From Caminicella sporogenes DSM 14501 (GTDB taxonomy: Bacteria > Bacillota > Clostridia > Peptostreptococcales > Caminicellaceae), in assembly GCF_900142285.1 (NCBI RefSeq), contig NZ_FRAJ01000009.1, positions 1 to 64,000 of the forward strand: a stretch of DNA of 64,000 nucleotides, read 5' to 3'. The notes below the pieces were generated by a model that was given only the letters and a program-made list of their open reading frames with translations, did no database searches and was not told the DNA's origin. A program made the translations under genes and the position numbers. Shown here piece after piece: positions 17,643-26,983 of the stretch (the first letter of the stretch is position 1; every line of letters starts with the position of its first letter).

Positions 17643-19199
17643 ATGGCAAGTAAGCTAAATCTCGATAGGAGGTTAATAGAAAAAGCTCGAAGTTCGGCTA
17701 GAAATATAGCAGAAGATATTCAGAGTTTTATAGATAAGCGTACTACTGTTTCAGTTGAGAGAACAATAGCAAGACTTCTCGGTATAGATGGTATAGATGA
17801 TATAGAAAGACCTCTTCCAAATGTATTAGTAGATCATATAAAAGAAGGTGGAGGATTATCTAGAGGAGTAGCTTATTGGCTGGGAAATGCAATTGTGCAT
17901 ACGGGAAAAACTCCTCAAGAAATTGCTGAAGCTGTAAGTATTGGGGAATTAGATATAATGAAACTCCCTATAGCAGAAGAGAAAAAAATAAAAGAAGAAA
18001 TAAATAAACTTGCTGTTGATATGGTAAATAGAATAAAGAAAAATAGAGAAACTAGAGAAAGATATTTAAAAGAAATAGGAGAAGGAAGAAAGCCGTATCT
18101 TTATGTAATAGTTGCAACTGGAAACATATATGAAGATGTACTTCAAGCACAGGCTGCAGCAAAACAAGGAGCAGACATTATAGCTGTAATTAGAACTACA
18201 GCTCAAAGTCTTTTAGATTATGTTCCTTATGGACCAACTACAGAAGGTTTTGGGGGAACTTATGCAACTCAAGAGAACTTTAAAATTATGAGAAAAGCAT
18301 TAGATGAAGTAAGCAAAGAAGTAGGAAGATATATAAGACTTTGTAACTACTGTTCAGGACTTTGTATGCCTGAAATAGCAGCTATGGGTGCTATGGAAAG
18401 ACTAGATGTTATGCTTAATGATGCACTTTACGGAATACTATTTAGAGATATAAATATGCAGAGGACTCTTATAGACCAGTATTTTTCAAGAATAATTAAT
18501 GGATTTGCTGGAATAATTATAAATACTGGTGAGGATAATTATTTGACAACAGCAGATGCAGTTGAGGAAGCACATACTGTTTTAGCTTCTCAATTTATCA
18601 ATGAACAATTTGCACTTAAAGCAGGAATTCCAGAGGAACAGATGGGGCTTGGCCATGCTTTTGAAATGAATCCAAGTATAGAAAACGGATTTTTATGGGA
18701 ACTTGCTCAAGCTCAAATGGCTAGAGAGATATTCCCTAATGCACCGCTTAAATATATGCCACCGACTAAGTTCATGACAGGAAATATATTTAGAGGACAT
18801 ATTCAAGATGCACTTTTCAATATGGTAGCTATTATGACAAATCAAGGAATACAACTTTTGGGTATGCTTACAGAAGCTATTCATACTCCATTTTTACAAG
18901 ACAGAGCTTTATCCATAGAAAATGCAAAATATATTTTCAATAATATGAGAAATTTAGGCGATGAAATTTCCTTTAAAGAAGGAGGAATAATTCAAACAAG
19001 AGCTCAAGAAGTACTTAAAAAAGCTGCTGATATGCTCGAAGAAATAGAAAAAGAAGGTCTGTTTAATATTCTTGAACAAGGAAAATTTGCTGGAGTAAAA
19101 AGAGCTTTTGATGGTGGAAAAGGACTTGATGGAGTAACACTAAAAGATGACAAATATTTCAATCCATTTATTGAACTGATGATTGGAGGTGTTCGATAA
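17643..19199 (+). CDS. kamD: D-lysine 5,6-aminomutase / L-beta-lysine 5,6-aminomutase, alpha subunit
   Basis: This is the large subunit of the adenosylcobalamin- and PLP-dependent enzyme that makes 3,5-diaminohexanoate from beta-lysine. The 518-residue product begins MASKLNLDRRLIEKAR, the standard opening, and continues with TTVSVERTIARLLGIDGID; the TIM-barrel body includes GPTTEGFGGTYATQENFK. ATG 17643 is preferred; an ATG nine bases earlier sits directly on the GGGGG ribosome site. The stop codon overlaps the kamE start by one base (TAATG), giving equal translation of the two subunits. Confidence 0.96.
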   Translation: MASKLNLDRRLIEKARSSARNIAEDIQSFIDKRTTVSVERTIARLLGIDGIDDIERPLPNVLVDHIKEGGGLSRGVAYWLGNAIVHTGKTPQEIAEAVSIGELDIMKLPIAEEKKIKEEINKLAVDMVNRIKKNRETRERYLKEIGEGRKPYLYVIVATGNIYEDVLQAQAAAKQGADIIAVIRTTAQSLLDYVPYGPTTEGFGGTYATQENFKIMRKALDEVSKEVGRYIRLCNYCSGLCMPEIAAMGAMERLDVMLNDALYGILFRDINMQRTLIDQYFSRIINGFAGIIINTGEDNYLTTADAVEEAHTVLASQFINEQFALKAGIPEEQMGLGHAFEMNPSIENGFLWELAQAQMAREIFPNAPLKYMPPTKFMTGNIFRGHIQDALFNMVAIMTNQGIQLLGMLTEAIHTPFLQDRALSIENAKYIFNNMRNLGDEISFKEGGIIQTRAQEVLKKAADMLEEIEKEGLFNILEQGKFAGVKRAFDGGKGLDGVTLKDDKYFNPFIELMIGGVR

Positions 19200-19960
19200 T
19201 GGCAGTTGAAAAAGTTGATTTAACTAGAGTAAAACCATATGGAGATACTCTAAATGACGGAATGATGCAGTTTTCATTTACTTTACCTGTGCCAAACGGA
19301 CCAGAAGCTGAAGAAGCTGCCAGACATCTCCTTCTTAAAATGGGTATAGAAGAACCAAATGTAGTACATGCAGAAGATTTAGGTGTAGGATATACGATGT
19401 TTGTCGTTTATGGTAAATGTCAGCATACCGTTGATTATACAAAAATAGAAGTACCAAAAGTTGATGTTAATGTTATGGACAAATATGAAGTAGAAGACTT
19501 CATAAAAGAAAATATTAAAAGAGATGTAGTCATAGTAGGAGCCTGTACAGGTACAGATGCACATACAGTAGGTATAGATGCCATAATGAATATGAAAGGT
19601 TATAATGGACATTATGGACTTGAAAGGTATAAGGGAATAAAGGCATATAATCTTGGAAGTCAAGTTCCTAATGAAGAATTACTTGCAAAGGCAATAGAAT
19701 TAAATGCTGATGCAATACTAGTATCTCAAGTGGTAACACAAAAAGATGTTCACATACCTAATTTAACTCAGTTAGTAGAACTGCTTGAAGCTGAAGGCAT
19801 AAGAGATAAAATAGTGCTGTGCTGTGGTGGACCCAGAATAAGTCATGAACTTGCAAAGGAACTAGGTTATGATGCAGGTTTTGGTAGAGGAACTTATGCA
19901 GAACATGTAGCGTCATTTATAGTAACTGAAATGGTTAGAAGAAAGCTACATCTTAAATAG
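19199..19960 (+). CDS. kamE: Lysine 5,6-aminomutase, beta subunit (B12- and PLP-binding)
   Basis: This subunit carries the cobalamin-binding Rossmann domain and the PLP lysine. In 253 residues, the base-off/His-on motif D-x-H-x-x-G is D120-A-H122-T-V-G125, and K133 (in IMNMKGYNG) lies 11 residues after the His, as does the PLP lysine in the characterised enzyme. Later glycines in LCCGGPRISHELAKELGYDA complete the B12 domain. The start overlaps kamD by one base. It is the last gene of the operon; hairpins follow at 20128-20223. Confidence 0.96.
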   Translation: MAVEKVDLTRVKPYGDTLNDGMMQFSFTLPVPNGPEAEEAARHLLLKMGIEEPNVVHAEDLGVGYTMFVVYGKCQHTVDYTKIEVPKVDVNVMDKYEVEDFIKENIKRDVVIVGACTGTDAHTVGIDAIMNMKGYNGHYGLERYKGIKAYNLGSQVPNEELLAKAIELNADAILVSQVVTQKDVHIPNLTQLVELLEAEGIRDKIVLCCGGPRISHELAKELGYDAGFGRGTYAEHVASFIVTEMVRRKLHLK

Positions 19961-20127
19961 GACAACAAAAAGATATATAAATTATAATTATGTAAAATTT
20001 CCAATTTTAAAAACAATCTTGAAAAATTAAAAGAAATGAGTTATAATTTACAATGGAATAAGATACAATATTTTCTAAAAAATATAAAAACTAAATATAA
20101 ATACAGATATTAGAAAGTACTGCTTTA

Positions 20128-20164
20128 TTTGTAGTGGTGTTGCAACCCAACATTACTTAACAAA
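20128..20164 (+). promoter_or_regulatory. Long hairpin between kamE and the symporter gene
   Basis: TTTGT-AGTGGTGTTG (20128-20142) pairs with CAACATTACT-TA-ACAAA (20148-20164) with two G-T pairs and a 5-base loop. It lies just before a terminator hairpin, so the pair may be an attenuator-like leader for the downstream gene or simply the end of the kam transcript. No known riboswitch class is recognised. The rest of 19961-20340 shows no gene. Confidence 0.5.
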
Positions 20165-20166
20165 TA

Positions 20167-20227
20167 AAAACCAGTATGAGTATGAATAGTATATTAAAAT
20201 ATTCATATTTATACTGGTTTTTTGTTT
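20167..20227 (+). terminator. Strong terminator hairpin after kamE
   Basis: AAAAACCAGTATGAGTATGA (from 20167, continuing AATA to 20189) pairs with the arm at 20200-20223 ending ATACTGGTTTTTT, with few mismatches, and a further T-run follows. Confidence 0.85.
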
Positions 20228-20340
20228 TTTTATAAATTTTTAAATCATATTAGTTAAAATGTTAAGGAAAAGGAGGGGATAAGTTTAACTATATTTGTTA
20301 AATAATTATCAATAATATTAGCAGATAAGGAGGAAAAAAT

Positions 20341-21624
20341 GTGAAAAAAATCAAATTAAAATTATTTCATAAGATATTTTTAGGATTGATATTAGGTACA
20401 ATTGTAGGTTTTGTATTGAGTAAGTTGGGCGGAGAGGAAAACGCTTTTGTTGCTCAAATAGTTCCATGGTTTGGTTTTTTAGGAGATTTATTTTTAAGAT
20501 TAATAAGAATGGTAATAGTACCTCTCGTATTTTTTTCAATAATAAGCGGTGTTTCTAATTTAAGCGACCTTAAGAAGTTGAGAAGTATAGGTATAAAAAC
20601 AATAATTTTATTTTTAGGAACAGCATTTTGTGCAGTAACAATTGGACTTATAGTAGCACAAGTTTTAAAACCGGGTACTGGATTGACACTAGGTGAAATA
20701 AGTAATTCAGTAAAAGTAAAAGAGCTTCCGGGTATAAGAGAAACTATACTAAACATGTTTCCTAAAAATCCTATAGAATCGATGGTTAAAGGAGAAATGC
20801 TACATATTATTTCATTTAGTATATTTGTTGGAGCAGCATTGCTGATGTTAGGTGAACGTGGAAAGCTTCTCATTGACATTGTCGATAGAGCATCTGAAAC
20901 TATGTTTAAGGTAACTGATATAGTTGTTCAAATTACTCCATATGGAGTATTTGGACTTATGGCAAAGGCAACTACAAAGTTTGGTATAAAAATATTTGGT
21001 CCTATATTTAAGTTTATACTGTCAGATTATTTAGCATCTTTTATTCATATAGCTTTAATATATACATTAGTTTTAGTAGTATTTGCAAAAGTTAATCCAA
21101 TAAAATTCTATAAAAAAGCGTTTCAGCCTTGGCTGGTAGCATTTAGTACATGTAGTTCTATGGCTACACTACCTGTAACTATGAGGGTAGCAAAAGAAGA
21201 AATAGGTCTGCCAAAAGAAAATGCAAGTTTTATACTGCCATTAGGAGCTACAGCAAATATGAATGGTACTTCAATATATTTTGGATTAATAGTTATGTTT
21301 GTTTCACAAATATATAATATACCTTTAGATTTTAAGATGCAGGCAATGTTGGTTTTACAAGCAACTTTATTGTCAGTTGGATGTGCAGCAGTACCGCAAG
21401 TTGGACTGTTGATTAGTATAGCACTTTTGACAAGTATGGGACTGCCTTTAGATGGTATAGCACTGGTAGCAGGAATATATAGAATAGTCGATCAAGCACA
21501 TACTTCAACAAATGCACTTGGTGATTTAGTTGTTGCTACTGCAGTTGCTGGTATAGAAGGCGATTTAGACAGAGATACATTTGAAAATGGCGGAATGTTT
21601 AAAAAAGATAAAGTTGCAGCATAA
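20341..21624 (+). CDS. Dicarboxylate/amino acid:cation symporter (DAACS family)
   Basis: This membrane symporter probably takes up an acidic or neutral amino acid or dicarboxylate with Na+ or H+. The 427-residue protein has eight or so membrane segments and the family re-entrant-loop signatures: the serine-rich FSTCSSMATLPVTM, then LGATANMNGTSIYFGL (NMNGT in place of the usual NMDGT), and DQAHTSTNALGD near the end. GTG 20341 follows AAGGAGG by 6 bases. It sits after the kam operon but behind a terminator, so it is a separate unit. A role in supplying substrate for lysine fermentation is possible from position only; the family rarely carries lysine. Confidence 0.9.
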   Translation: MKKIKLKLFHKIFLGLILGTIVGFVLSKLGGEENAFVAQIVPWFGFLGDLFLRLIRMVIVPLVFFSIISGVSNLSDLKKLRSIGIKTIILFLGTAFCAVTIGLIVAQVLKPGTGLTLGEISNSVKVKELPGIRETILNMFPKNPIESMVKGEMLHIISFSIFVGAALLMLGERGKLLIDIVDRASETMFKVTDIVVQITPYGVFGLMAKATTKFGIKIFGPIFKFILSDYLASFIHIALIYTLVLVVFAKVNPIKFYKKAFQPWLVAFSTCSSMATLPVTMRVAKEEIGLPKENASFILPLGATANMNGTSIYFGLIVMFVSQIYNIPLDFKMQAMLVLQATLLSVGCAAVPQVGLLISIALLTSMGLPLDGIALVAGIYRIVDQAHTSTNALGDLVVATAVAGIEGDLDRDTFENGGMFKKDKVAA

Positions 21625-21681
21625 TGTAAAAGGTATATAAGTAATAAATCATTTAAGAGAATAATAAATATATGATTGAGA

Positions 21682-21714
21682 AATAAGCGGGTAGTTAACT
21701 ACCTGCTTATTTTA
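21682..21714 (+). terminator. Terminator of the symporter gene
   Basis: AATAAGCGGGTAGTT and AACTACCTGCTTATT form an almost perfect palindrome with one G-T pair, followed by TTTT. Confidence 0.85.
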
Positions 21715-21819
21715 TCAGCTGTTAATATTTTTAAGAATTTGTAAAAAATCACTTAGAAATATAGAATTTGCAATCTAAAACAGGGAACTGATAACTATAA
21801 CTTAAAATTAAATTCATTA

Positions 21820-21848
21820 TTGACTTTTTGAATGAATACATATATTAT
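21820..21848 (+). promoter_or_regulatory. Sigma-A promoter of the tetR gene
   Basis: TTGACT (21820-21825) and TATTAT (21843-21848) are 17 bases apart. An ATG at 21854 lies too close to be the translation start. Confidence 0.7.
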
Positions 21849-21868
21849 AATAAATGAAAATTCATTCA
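21829..21868. promoter_or_regulatory. Inverted-repeat operator overlapping the tetR promoter
   Basis: TGAATGAAT (21829-21837) and ATTCATTCA (21860-21868) are perfect inverted repeats that bracket the -10 element and the expected transcription start. TetR/AcrR-type repressors commonly use such half-sites for autorepression. The same site could control the downstream pump genes by read-through. Confidence 0.7.
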
Positions 21869-21886
21869 TTAAAAAGAGGGAATATT

Positions 21887-22465
21887 ATGGCGAGAATAAC
21901 AGATCCGAAAAAACTGGAGAGAATAAAGAAGGCTACTATGGAACTTGTTGTAAAATGTGGTTATAATGGGGTTTCTATAAGTAATATTGCTAAAAAGGCA
22001 AAGGTTTCTAATGGTTATTTATATCGTCATTATAGTAGTAAAGATGAATTGATAGAGGACCTTGTAGAGAGCAATTCAGAGCTGCTTAAAAACATGTTTA
22101 AAATGCTGGATGAAAAAAGTACAGCAGAAAAAATTATTTTTAGTTTTATAAATATGCTGTTTACAGTTGCTACGGATGACCCAATATTAGCCAAGTTTTT
22201 TTATACGCTTGTATTTGATCAGAGTTATGAAATAAAGAAAAGAAGAGATAACAATAAAGAAATAAATAGACTTATAAGTGGTATTTTAAAACAGGGAATT
22301 AAAAATAATGAGATTAATTCCAAAACTACATTGGAAGAAGTAAAGCTTGTCATATTTACTATACCGTTTACTTATATAGCGATGAATTTAGATAGTGAAG
22401 AAAATAAATTTAACGAAAGCGAAGTTAAAAGATTAACAGAGATATGTTTAAACGCCTTAAAATAA
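21887..22465 (+). CDS. TetR/AcrR family transcriptional regulator
   Basis: This 192-residue DNA-binding protein has a TetR N-terminal helix-turn-helix (about 25-50: VSISNIAKKAKVSNGYLYRH, then YSSKDELI) and an all-helical ligand-binding C-terminus. ATG 21887 has AGAGGG 6 bases upstream; the earlier in-frame ATG at 21854 lies within the operator-promoter region. The gene precedes a membrane-fusion protein and an RND pump, the usual arrangement for a drug- or lipid-responsive repressor of efflux. A long repeat-like gap (22466-22556) separates it from the pump genes and no terminator is visible, so co-transcription is likely. Confidence 0.9.
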   Translation: MARITDPKKLERIKKATMELVVKCGYNGVSISNIAKKAKVSNGYLYRHYSSKDELIEDLVESNSELLKNMFKMLDEKSTAEKIIFSFINMLFTVATDDPILAKFFYTLVFDQSYEIKKRRDNNKEINRLISGILKQGIKNNEINSKTTLEEVKLVIFTIPFTYIAMNLDSEENKFNESEVKRLTEICLNALK

Positions 22466-22556
22466 AGTTAAGAGTTATAAAGAGACTTTAAAAAATTTTA
22501 AACTAAAGGCTTAGAAATTGGAATATGGAACTTGTAACTTATATGTAAAATTTCAG
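22466..22556 (+). repeat. Intergenic repeat family, degenerate copy 3
   Basis: AGTTAAGAGTTATAAAGAGAC is followed by GGAATATGGAACTTGTAACTT. This combines the A/T part with the TTGTAACTT-type part; the GAGAGCTGA part is absent. Confidence 0.5.
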
Positions 22557-22576
22557 AAAGGAATGGTGAGGGCAAA

Positions 22577-23659
22577 ATGAAAAGATTTTTAGCAATTTTA
22601 TTAATTTTAATTATGGCATTTCAATTAGTTGGCTGTTCAAAAGCAGAAGAAAAAATAGTTGAAAGACAAAGAGCCGTTAAAGTATTAGAAATACACGAGA
22701 GTGAAAATCCGGTTACTTTAAATTATATAGGAACAGTTGATGCTAAAGATATTGTCAAGTACAGTTTTAAGACTAGCGGTAAATTGGGAAAAATTTTCGT
22801 TGAAAAAGGAGATAAAGTTAAAAAGGGAGACAAACTTGCAATGTTAGATATGCAGGATTTGAACTTTCAATTATCTGCTGCTGAAGCAACACTTCAATCT
22901 GCAGAGCTTAATATAAAGAAAGCAGAAGATTCTTTAAATTATGACAGAGATTTGTTTGAAAGAATGAAGAAGTTATATAAAGAAGGAAGTATATCAAAAG
23001 ACCAATATGATAAAGTAAAACTTAAACTGGACATATCAGAAGCTACATACAATCAGGCTAAAAAACAGTATGAAGCTGCAAAGACAGATTATGAATATAA
23101 ATTAAGCTTAATAGATGATGCAACTATTTATGCTAATCAGGATGGAACTATTGTAGATACTTTATACGAGGAAAGAGAATTAGTTCCACAAGGACATCCG
23201 GTTGTAATAGTTAGAAGTAATACTCAAGTAGTAAATGTAGGGATAGCTCAAAAAGATTTGAATAAGATAGATATAGGAACAAGAGCAGTTATAGATGTAG
23301 ATGGAGAAAAAGCAGAGGGAAAAATAACTAATATAGCTGAAGCTCCTGATAAGTCTACTAGAACATATAATGCAGAAGTTACAGTTAAAGGTAAAAATTT
23401 CAGATTGGGTTCAATTGCAAAAGTACAATTTAATATAGGAAAAGAGAAAGGTGTATGGATACCAATTTCTTGTATAATGTCTAATGGAGAAGATTATGTA
23501 TATATTGTAAAAGGCGATAGAGCTTTTAAGAGAACGGTAGAACTTGGGAAAATATACAGAGATAAGATTATGGTAAAAGGGATAAAACCGGGAGAACTTA
23601 TAGTAATAAGTGGTATGAAAAATTTAAATGATGGTTCTAAAGTGAAAATTCAAAAGTAG
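22577..23659 (+). CDS. Efflux RND transporter periplasmic-adaptor-type lipoprotein (HlyD/AcrA family)
   Basis: This is the membrane-fusion subunit that works with the RND pump encoded next. It has 360 residues: a lipoprotein signal with lipobox LVGC (Cys21), then a lipoyl/barrel-sandwich half (KTSGKLGKIFVEKGDKVKKG), an alpha-helical hairpin (about 85-175, LQSAELNIKKAEDSLNYDRD onward), the second lipoyl half (YANQDGTIVDTLYEERELVP), and a beta-barrel and membrane-proximal end. The helical hairpin is short. The lipid anchor puts it on the outer face of the cytoplasmic membrane. It is 13 bases from the pump gene. Confidence 0.93.
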   Translation: MKRFLAILLILIMAFQLVGCSKAEEKIVERQRAVKVLEIHESENPVTLNYIGTVDAKDIVKYSFKTSGKLGKIFVEKGDKVKKGDKLAMLDMQDLNFQLSAAEATLQSAELNIKKAEDSLNYDRDLFERMKKLYKEGSISKDQYDKVKLKLDISEATYNQAKKQYEAAKTDYEYKLSLIDDATIYANQDGTIVDTLYEERELVPQGHPVVIVRSNTQVVNVGIAQKDLNKIDIGTRAVIDVDGEKAEGKITNIAEAPDKSTRTYNAEVTVKGKNFRLGSIAKVQFNIGKEKGVWIPISCIMSNGEDYVYIVKGDRAFKRTVELGKIYRDKIMVKGIKPGELIVISGMKNLNDGSKVKIQK

Positions 23660-23672
23660 GGGGGGAGGTTAA

Positions 23673-26600
23673 ATGAATAAGCTAATAAAAATATTAATTG
23701 ACAAAAGGAAAGTTACAATATTTTTAGCTGCAATAATTGCGTTTTTAGGGGCATATTCTTACTACATGCTTCCAAGACAAGAAAGTCCTGATGTAGCAGC
23801 ACCTATGGCTATGATAATAACTCCCTACCCCGGAGCGTCAGCAAAGGATGTAAATGATTTAGTATCAAAGAAAATAGAAGATGAACTGTACGAAATAGAT
23901 GGATATGACTATTCTAAATCTACATCTAAAGAGGGACTTTCAATAGTATTTGTAGCTTTTGAAAATGGAACGGATTCAGATAAAGCAATGCAGGATGTAA
24001 GAAATGCAGTAATTGATGCTAAAAGTGAACTTCCAGATGGAGTAATGGACAGTATTATTAACACAGATTTAGTAGAAACAGCAGGTATTATCATAAGTTT
24101 ATCAGGTGAAAATTATACTTATGAACAATTAGCATCTTTTGGAGAACAGTTTAAAGATAAATTATCCGATATAGATGGCATATCAAAATTTAATGTTGAA
24201 GGAGAACTTGATAAAGAAGTAAAGGTTGAAGTAGATATTAAAAAACTTAATCAGTTAGGGTTATCCTTAGAGGACTTATATAAAATACTCAAAGCACAAA
24301 ATATTGAAATACCTTCTGGGGATATAGAAACGGAGAACGGTAAGATAAAGGTAAAAACTCCGGGTATATATACATCAATAGATGACATAAGAAATACAAT
24401 TATAGGGGTATCACCTGAAACAGGAGTAGTTTCAAGACTATCAGATATTGCAGATGTATACATGGGGCTTGAAGAAAATGTAGAGAAATATAAACAAGAC
24501 GGAAAAAATGCAGTACTTTTAACAGGATACTTTAAAAAGAGCAAAAATATAGTTTTAGTAGGAAAAAAGGTTAGAAGGGCACTTGATGAAGTAAAAGCAA
24601 ATCTTCCAAAAGATTTAATAGTTGAAGAAGTTATTTATCAGCCAGATGATGTAAGTAAGTCTGTAAATGACTTTATGATAAATCTAGTTGAAGGTATTAT
24701 TTTCGTTATTATAGTAGTATTTTTAGGTATGGGGCTTAGAAATGCCATAGTAGTTTCTACAGCTATACCACTTTCTATACTTATGACATTTGGAGTAATG
24801 TATTTGATGGGTATATATATACATCAAATATCATTAACTGCACTAATTATTGCATTAGGTGTACTAGTGGATAATGCTATAGTAATAAGTGATACTATTC
24901 AAGTAAAAATTGATAACGGTGTAGAAAAACTTAAAGCTGCATTTGAGGGAACGAGTATGTCAGCTGTACCAATTTTTACAGCGACTTTAACAACGATAGC
25001 AGCATTTTCACCATTACTTGGAATACCGGGAGCACCGGGAGATTTTCTAAAAGCGATACCACAAGTACTTATCATATCAATTATTGCGGCTTATATAGTG
25101 GCTATGTTTATAACACCTGCTATGTCAGCAGTATTCTTTAAAAAGAGTAATCAGAAAAGAAAAAAAGAAAGTGTTATAAGGAAATTCTTTAAAAATGCTT
25201 TAAGATTAGGATTAAAGAGAAGATTATTAACAACTATTGGAGCGTTTATAATTTTAGTGTTTGTAATAAAAGTTGTTATGCCAATGCTTCCGGCAGAGTT
25301 TTTCCCTTATGCAGATAAAAATGTATTTTATATAGAAATGGAAACAGAAGTTGCCGGAGATATGGATGCTACAGAAAGACTTACAGATGAAGTTACAGAG
25401 CTTTTGTCTGGTGAAAAGGAGATAACTGGGTATACAGTTTCGATTGGAGATGGAATTCCTAAGTTTTATGTTACAATTCCACCTGCAACTCCTTCACAAG
25501 ATTATGCTCAGATGGTAATTAAATTTAATCTTGGAGAAGGAGATAACAGAAGATTTAAGACAAATGAAGATTTTGCAGAATATATACAAAAGAAATTAGA
25601 TGAAAATATTTCAGGTGGAAAATGTACAGTACATCTTTTACAATTGGCACTTCCGGGAGCTAAGGTAGTTGCTAGAGTATCAGGAGAAAATATTGACAGA
25701 TTGATAGAAGTATCTGAACAGATTAAAGACATTTTAAGAAATATTGAAGGAACAAAAAATGTAAGAGATGATATGAAAGATAGAACATATCAGTATGAAG
25801 TTAGAGTAGATGAAGATAAAGCAATGAATCTTGGAATAACTAAATACGATATACAAAGACAGATTAATATAGCTCTTTATGGTGCTAAACCTTCAGTATT
25901 TAGAAGAAATGGTAACGAATACAATATACTTTTAAAGAGTAATGTAAAAAATATAGATGAACTTGAAAATCTTGAAATTAAATCTTCAGTAACAGGTAAA
26001 AAAGTACCATTAAAACAATTTGCCGATATAGGATTAAAATCTAAACTTGATGCTATCAAGAGATATGATAGGAAACAAACTATAACAGTGGAAGCTGATA
26101 CACTTCCTACTGGCGACCCTGTTTTTATAGAAAATAAATTAGAGGAAAAATTAAAAACTATTGATACATCAGGAGTTAAAATTACATTTGATGGCGAAAG
26201 AGAAAAGATAAGAGAAAACTTTGGTATAGTTGGGGTGTTGGCTGTATTTGCTGTATTTTTGATATATGTTGTATTGGTAGTACAGTTTAATTCATTCGTT
26301 CAGCCTATTGTAATACTAGTTACAATACCATTATCACTTATAGGTTCTATACTTGGATTGTATATATTTAATCAGCCGTTATCACTTACAGGGTTCTTGG
26401 GGATTATAGCCCTTATAGGACTTGTAGTAAAAAATGGTATACTACTTATAGAATATATAAATGACGCTAGAAAAGTAGGATATGAAATAGATGAAGCTTG
26501 TGTTGATGCAGTAGACAAGAGATTTAATGCTATAATATTGAGTGCAGCTACAACTATTATGGGATTAGTACCTCTTGCATTATCAGGAAGTGATTTATTT

Positions 26601-26738
26601 GCTCCTATGGCTGTATCCTTGATGACTGGATTATTGGTATCTACTTTCTTAACTATGGTTGTAATACCTGTTATCTACAGTTTGATAGAAAATTTCATAT
26701 TAAAGTTTAAAAATAGAAGAAAGGCTCTTAAAGCATAA
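23673..26738 (+). CDS. RND family efflux pump (AcrB/AcrD/AcrF-type permease)
   Basis: This proton-driven export pump has 1021 residues with the duplicated RND layout: TM1, a large extracellular loop (about 35-330), TM2-6, TM7, a second large loop (about 535-850) and TM8-12. In TM4 the relay motif reads GVLVDNAIVISD, with D400 kept and the second Asp replaced by N401, a variant common outside classic AcrB; in TM10 the lysine in GLVVKNGILLIEYIN is kept. The sequence PGAPGDFLKAIPQVLI marks the usual TM5 approach. The start has GGGGGAGG upstream. It is encoded with an adaptor lipoprotein but no outer-membrane channel gene adjacent; a TolC-like protein is encoded 11 kb downstream at 37576. Confidence 0.95.
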   Translation: MNKLIKILIDKRKVTIFLAAIIAFLGAYSYYMLPRQESPDVAAPMAMIITPYPGASAKDVNDLVSKKIEDELYEIDGYDYSKSTSKEGLSIVFVAFENGTDSDKAMQDVRNAVIDAKSELPDGVMDSIINTDLVETAGIIISLSGENYTYEQLASFGEQFKDKLSDIDGISKFNVEGELDKEVKVEVDIKKLNQLGLSLEDLYKILKAQNIEIPSGDIETENGKIKVKTPGIYTSIDDIRNTIIGVSPETGVVSRLSDIADVYMGLEENVEKYKQDGKNAVLLTGYFKKSKNIVLVGKKVRRALDEVKANLPKDLIVEEVIYQPDDVSKSVNDFMINLVEGIIFVIIVVFLGMGLRNAIVVSTAIPLSILMTFGVMYLMGIYIHQISLTALIIALGVLVDNAIVISDTIQVKIDNGVEKLKAAFEGTSMSAVPIFTATLTTIAAFSPLLGIPGAPGDFLKAIPQVLIISIIAAYIVAMFITPAMSAVFFKKSNQKRKKESVIRKFFKNALRLGLKRRLLTTIGAFIILVFVIKVVMPMLPAEFFPYADKNVFYIEMETEVAGDMDATERLTDEVTELLSGEKEITGYTVSIGDGIPKFYVTIPPATPSQDYAQMVIKFNLGEGDNRRFKTNEDFAEYIQKKLDENISGGKCTVHLLQLALPGAKVVARVSGENIDRLIEVSEQIKDILRNIEGTKNVRDDMKDRTYQYEVRVDEDKAMNLGITKYDIQRQINIALYGAKPSVFRRNGNEYNILLKSNVKNIDELENLEIKSSVTGKKVPLKQFADIGLKSKLDAIKRYDRKQTITVEADTLPTGDPVFIENKLEEKLKTIDTSGVKITFDGEREKIRENFGIVGVLAVFAVFLIYVVLVVQFNSFVQPIVILVTIPLSLIGSILGLYIFNQPLSLTGFLGIIALIGLVVKNGILLIEYINDARKVGYEIDEACVDAVDKRFNAIILSAATTIMGLVPLALSGSDLFAPMAVSLMTGLLVSTFLTMVVIPVIYSLIENFILKFKNRRKALKA

Positions 26739-26746
26739 ATCATTTT

Positions 26747-26792
26747 AAAACCTTGAAATCTGAAAATTTCTTAGATTTCAAGGTTTTATTTT
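26747..26792 (+). terminator. Terminator of the RND efflux unit
   Basis: AAAACCTTGAAATCT (26747-26761) and AGATTTCAAGGTTTT (26773-26787) form a perfect 15-bp stem followed by ATTTTTATT. Confidence 0.92.
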
Positions 26793-26821
26793 TATTAAAG
26801 TTTTTTCAATGATATAATAGA

Positions 26822-26849
26822 TAAAGTAGAGATTAAAAAATGTCGATAT
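26822..26849 (+). promoter_or_regulatory. Sigma-D (sigma-28)-like promoter before a secreted-protein unit
   Basis: TAAA-N16-GTCGATAT matches the sigma-D consensus TAAA-N15-GCCGATAT at 11 of 12 positions with one extra spacer base. A sigma-A-like -10 (TATAAT at 26813-26818) also occurs, but without a good -35. The start of the gene is 135 bases downstream, beyond an intergenic repeat copy. Confidence 0.55.
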
Positions 26850-26861
26850 TAATAACAAACG

Positions 26862-26970
26862 AGTTAAAAGTAAGAATTAAAAATTTAAAATTAAAAATTA
26901 AGAATTAAAAGACCTTAAGCTGAGAACTGAGAGCTGATAACCGAGAGCAGGTAACTGACAGCTATACACA
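26862..26970 (+). repeat. Intergenic repeat family, copy 4
   Basis: A/T part of AAAATTAAGAATTA type, then GACCTTAAGC, then a GAGAACTGAGAGCTGATAAC part. It ends with AGCTATACACAGGAGG, identical to copy 1, the last bases being the ribosome site of the next gene. Confidence 0.75.
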
Positions 26971-26983
26971 GGAGGTTTGACAT

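Noticed and set aside
20101-20340. Lysine (L-box) or cobalamin riboswitch upstream of the symporter gene
   Set aside because: The conserved L-box and B12-box core sequences are not present; only two simple hairpins are seen.
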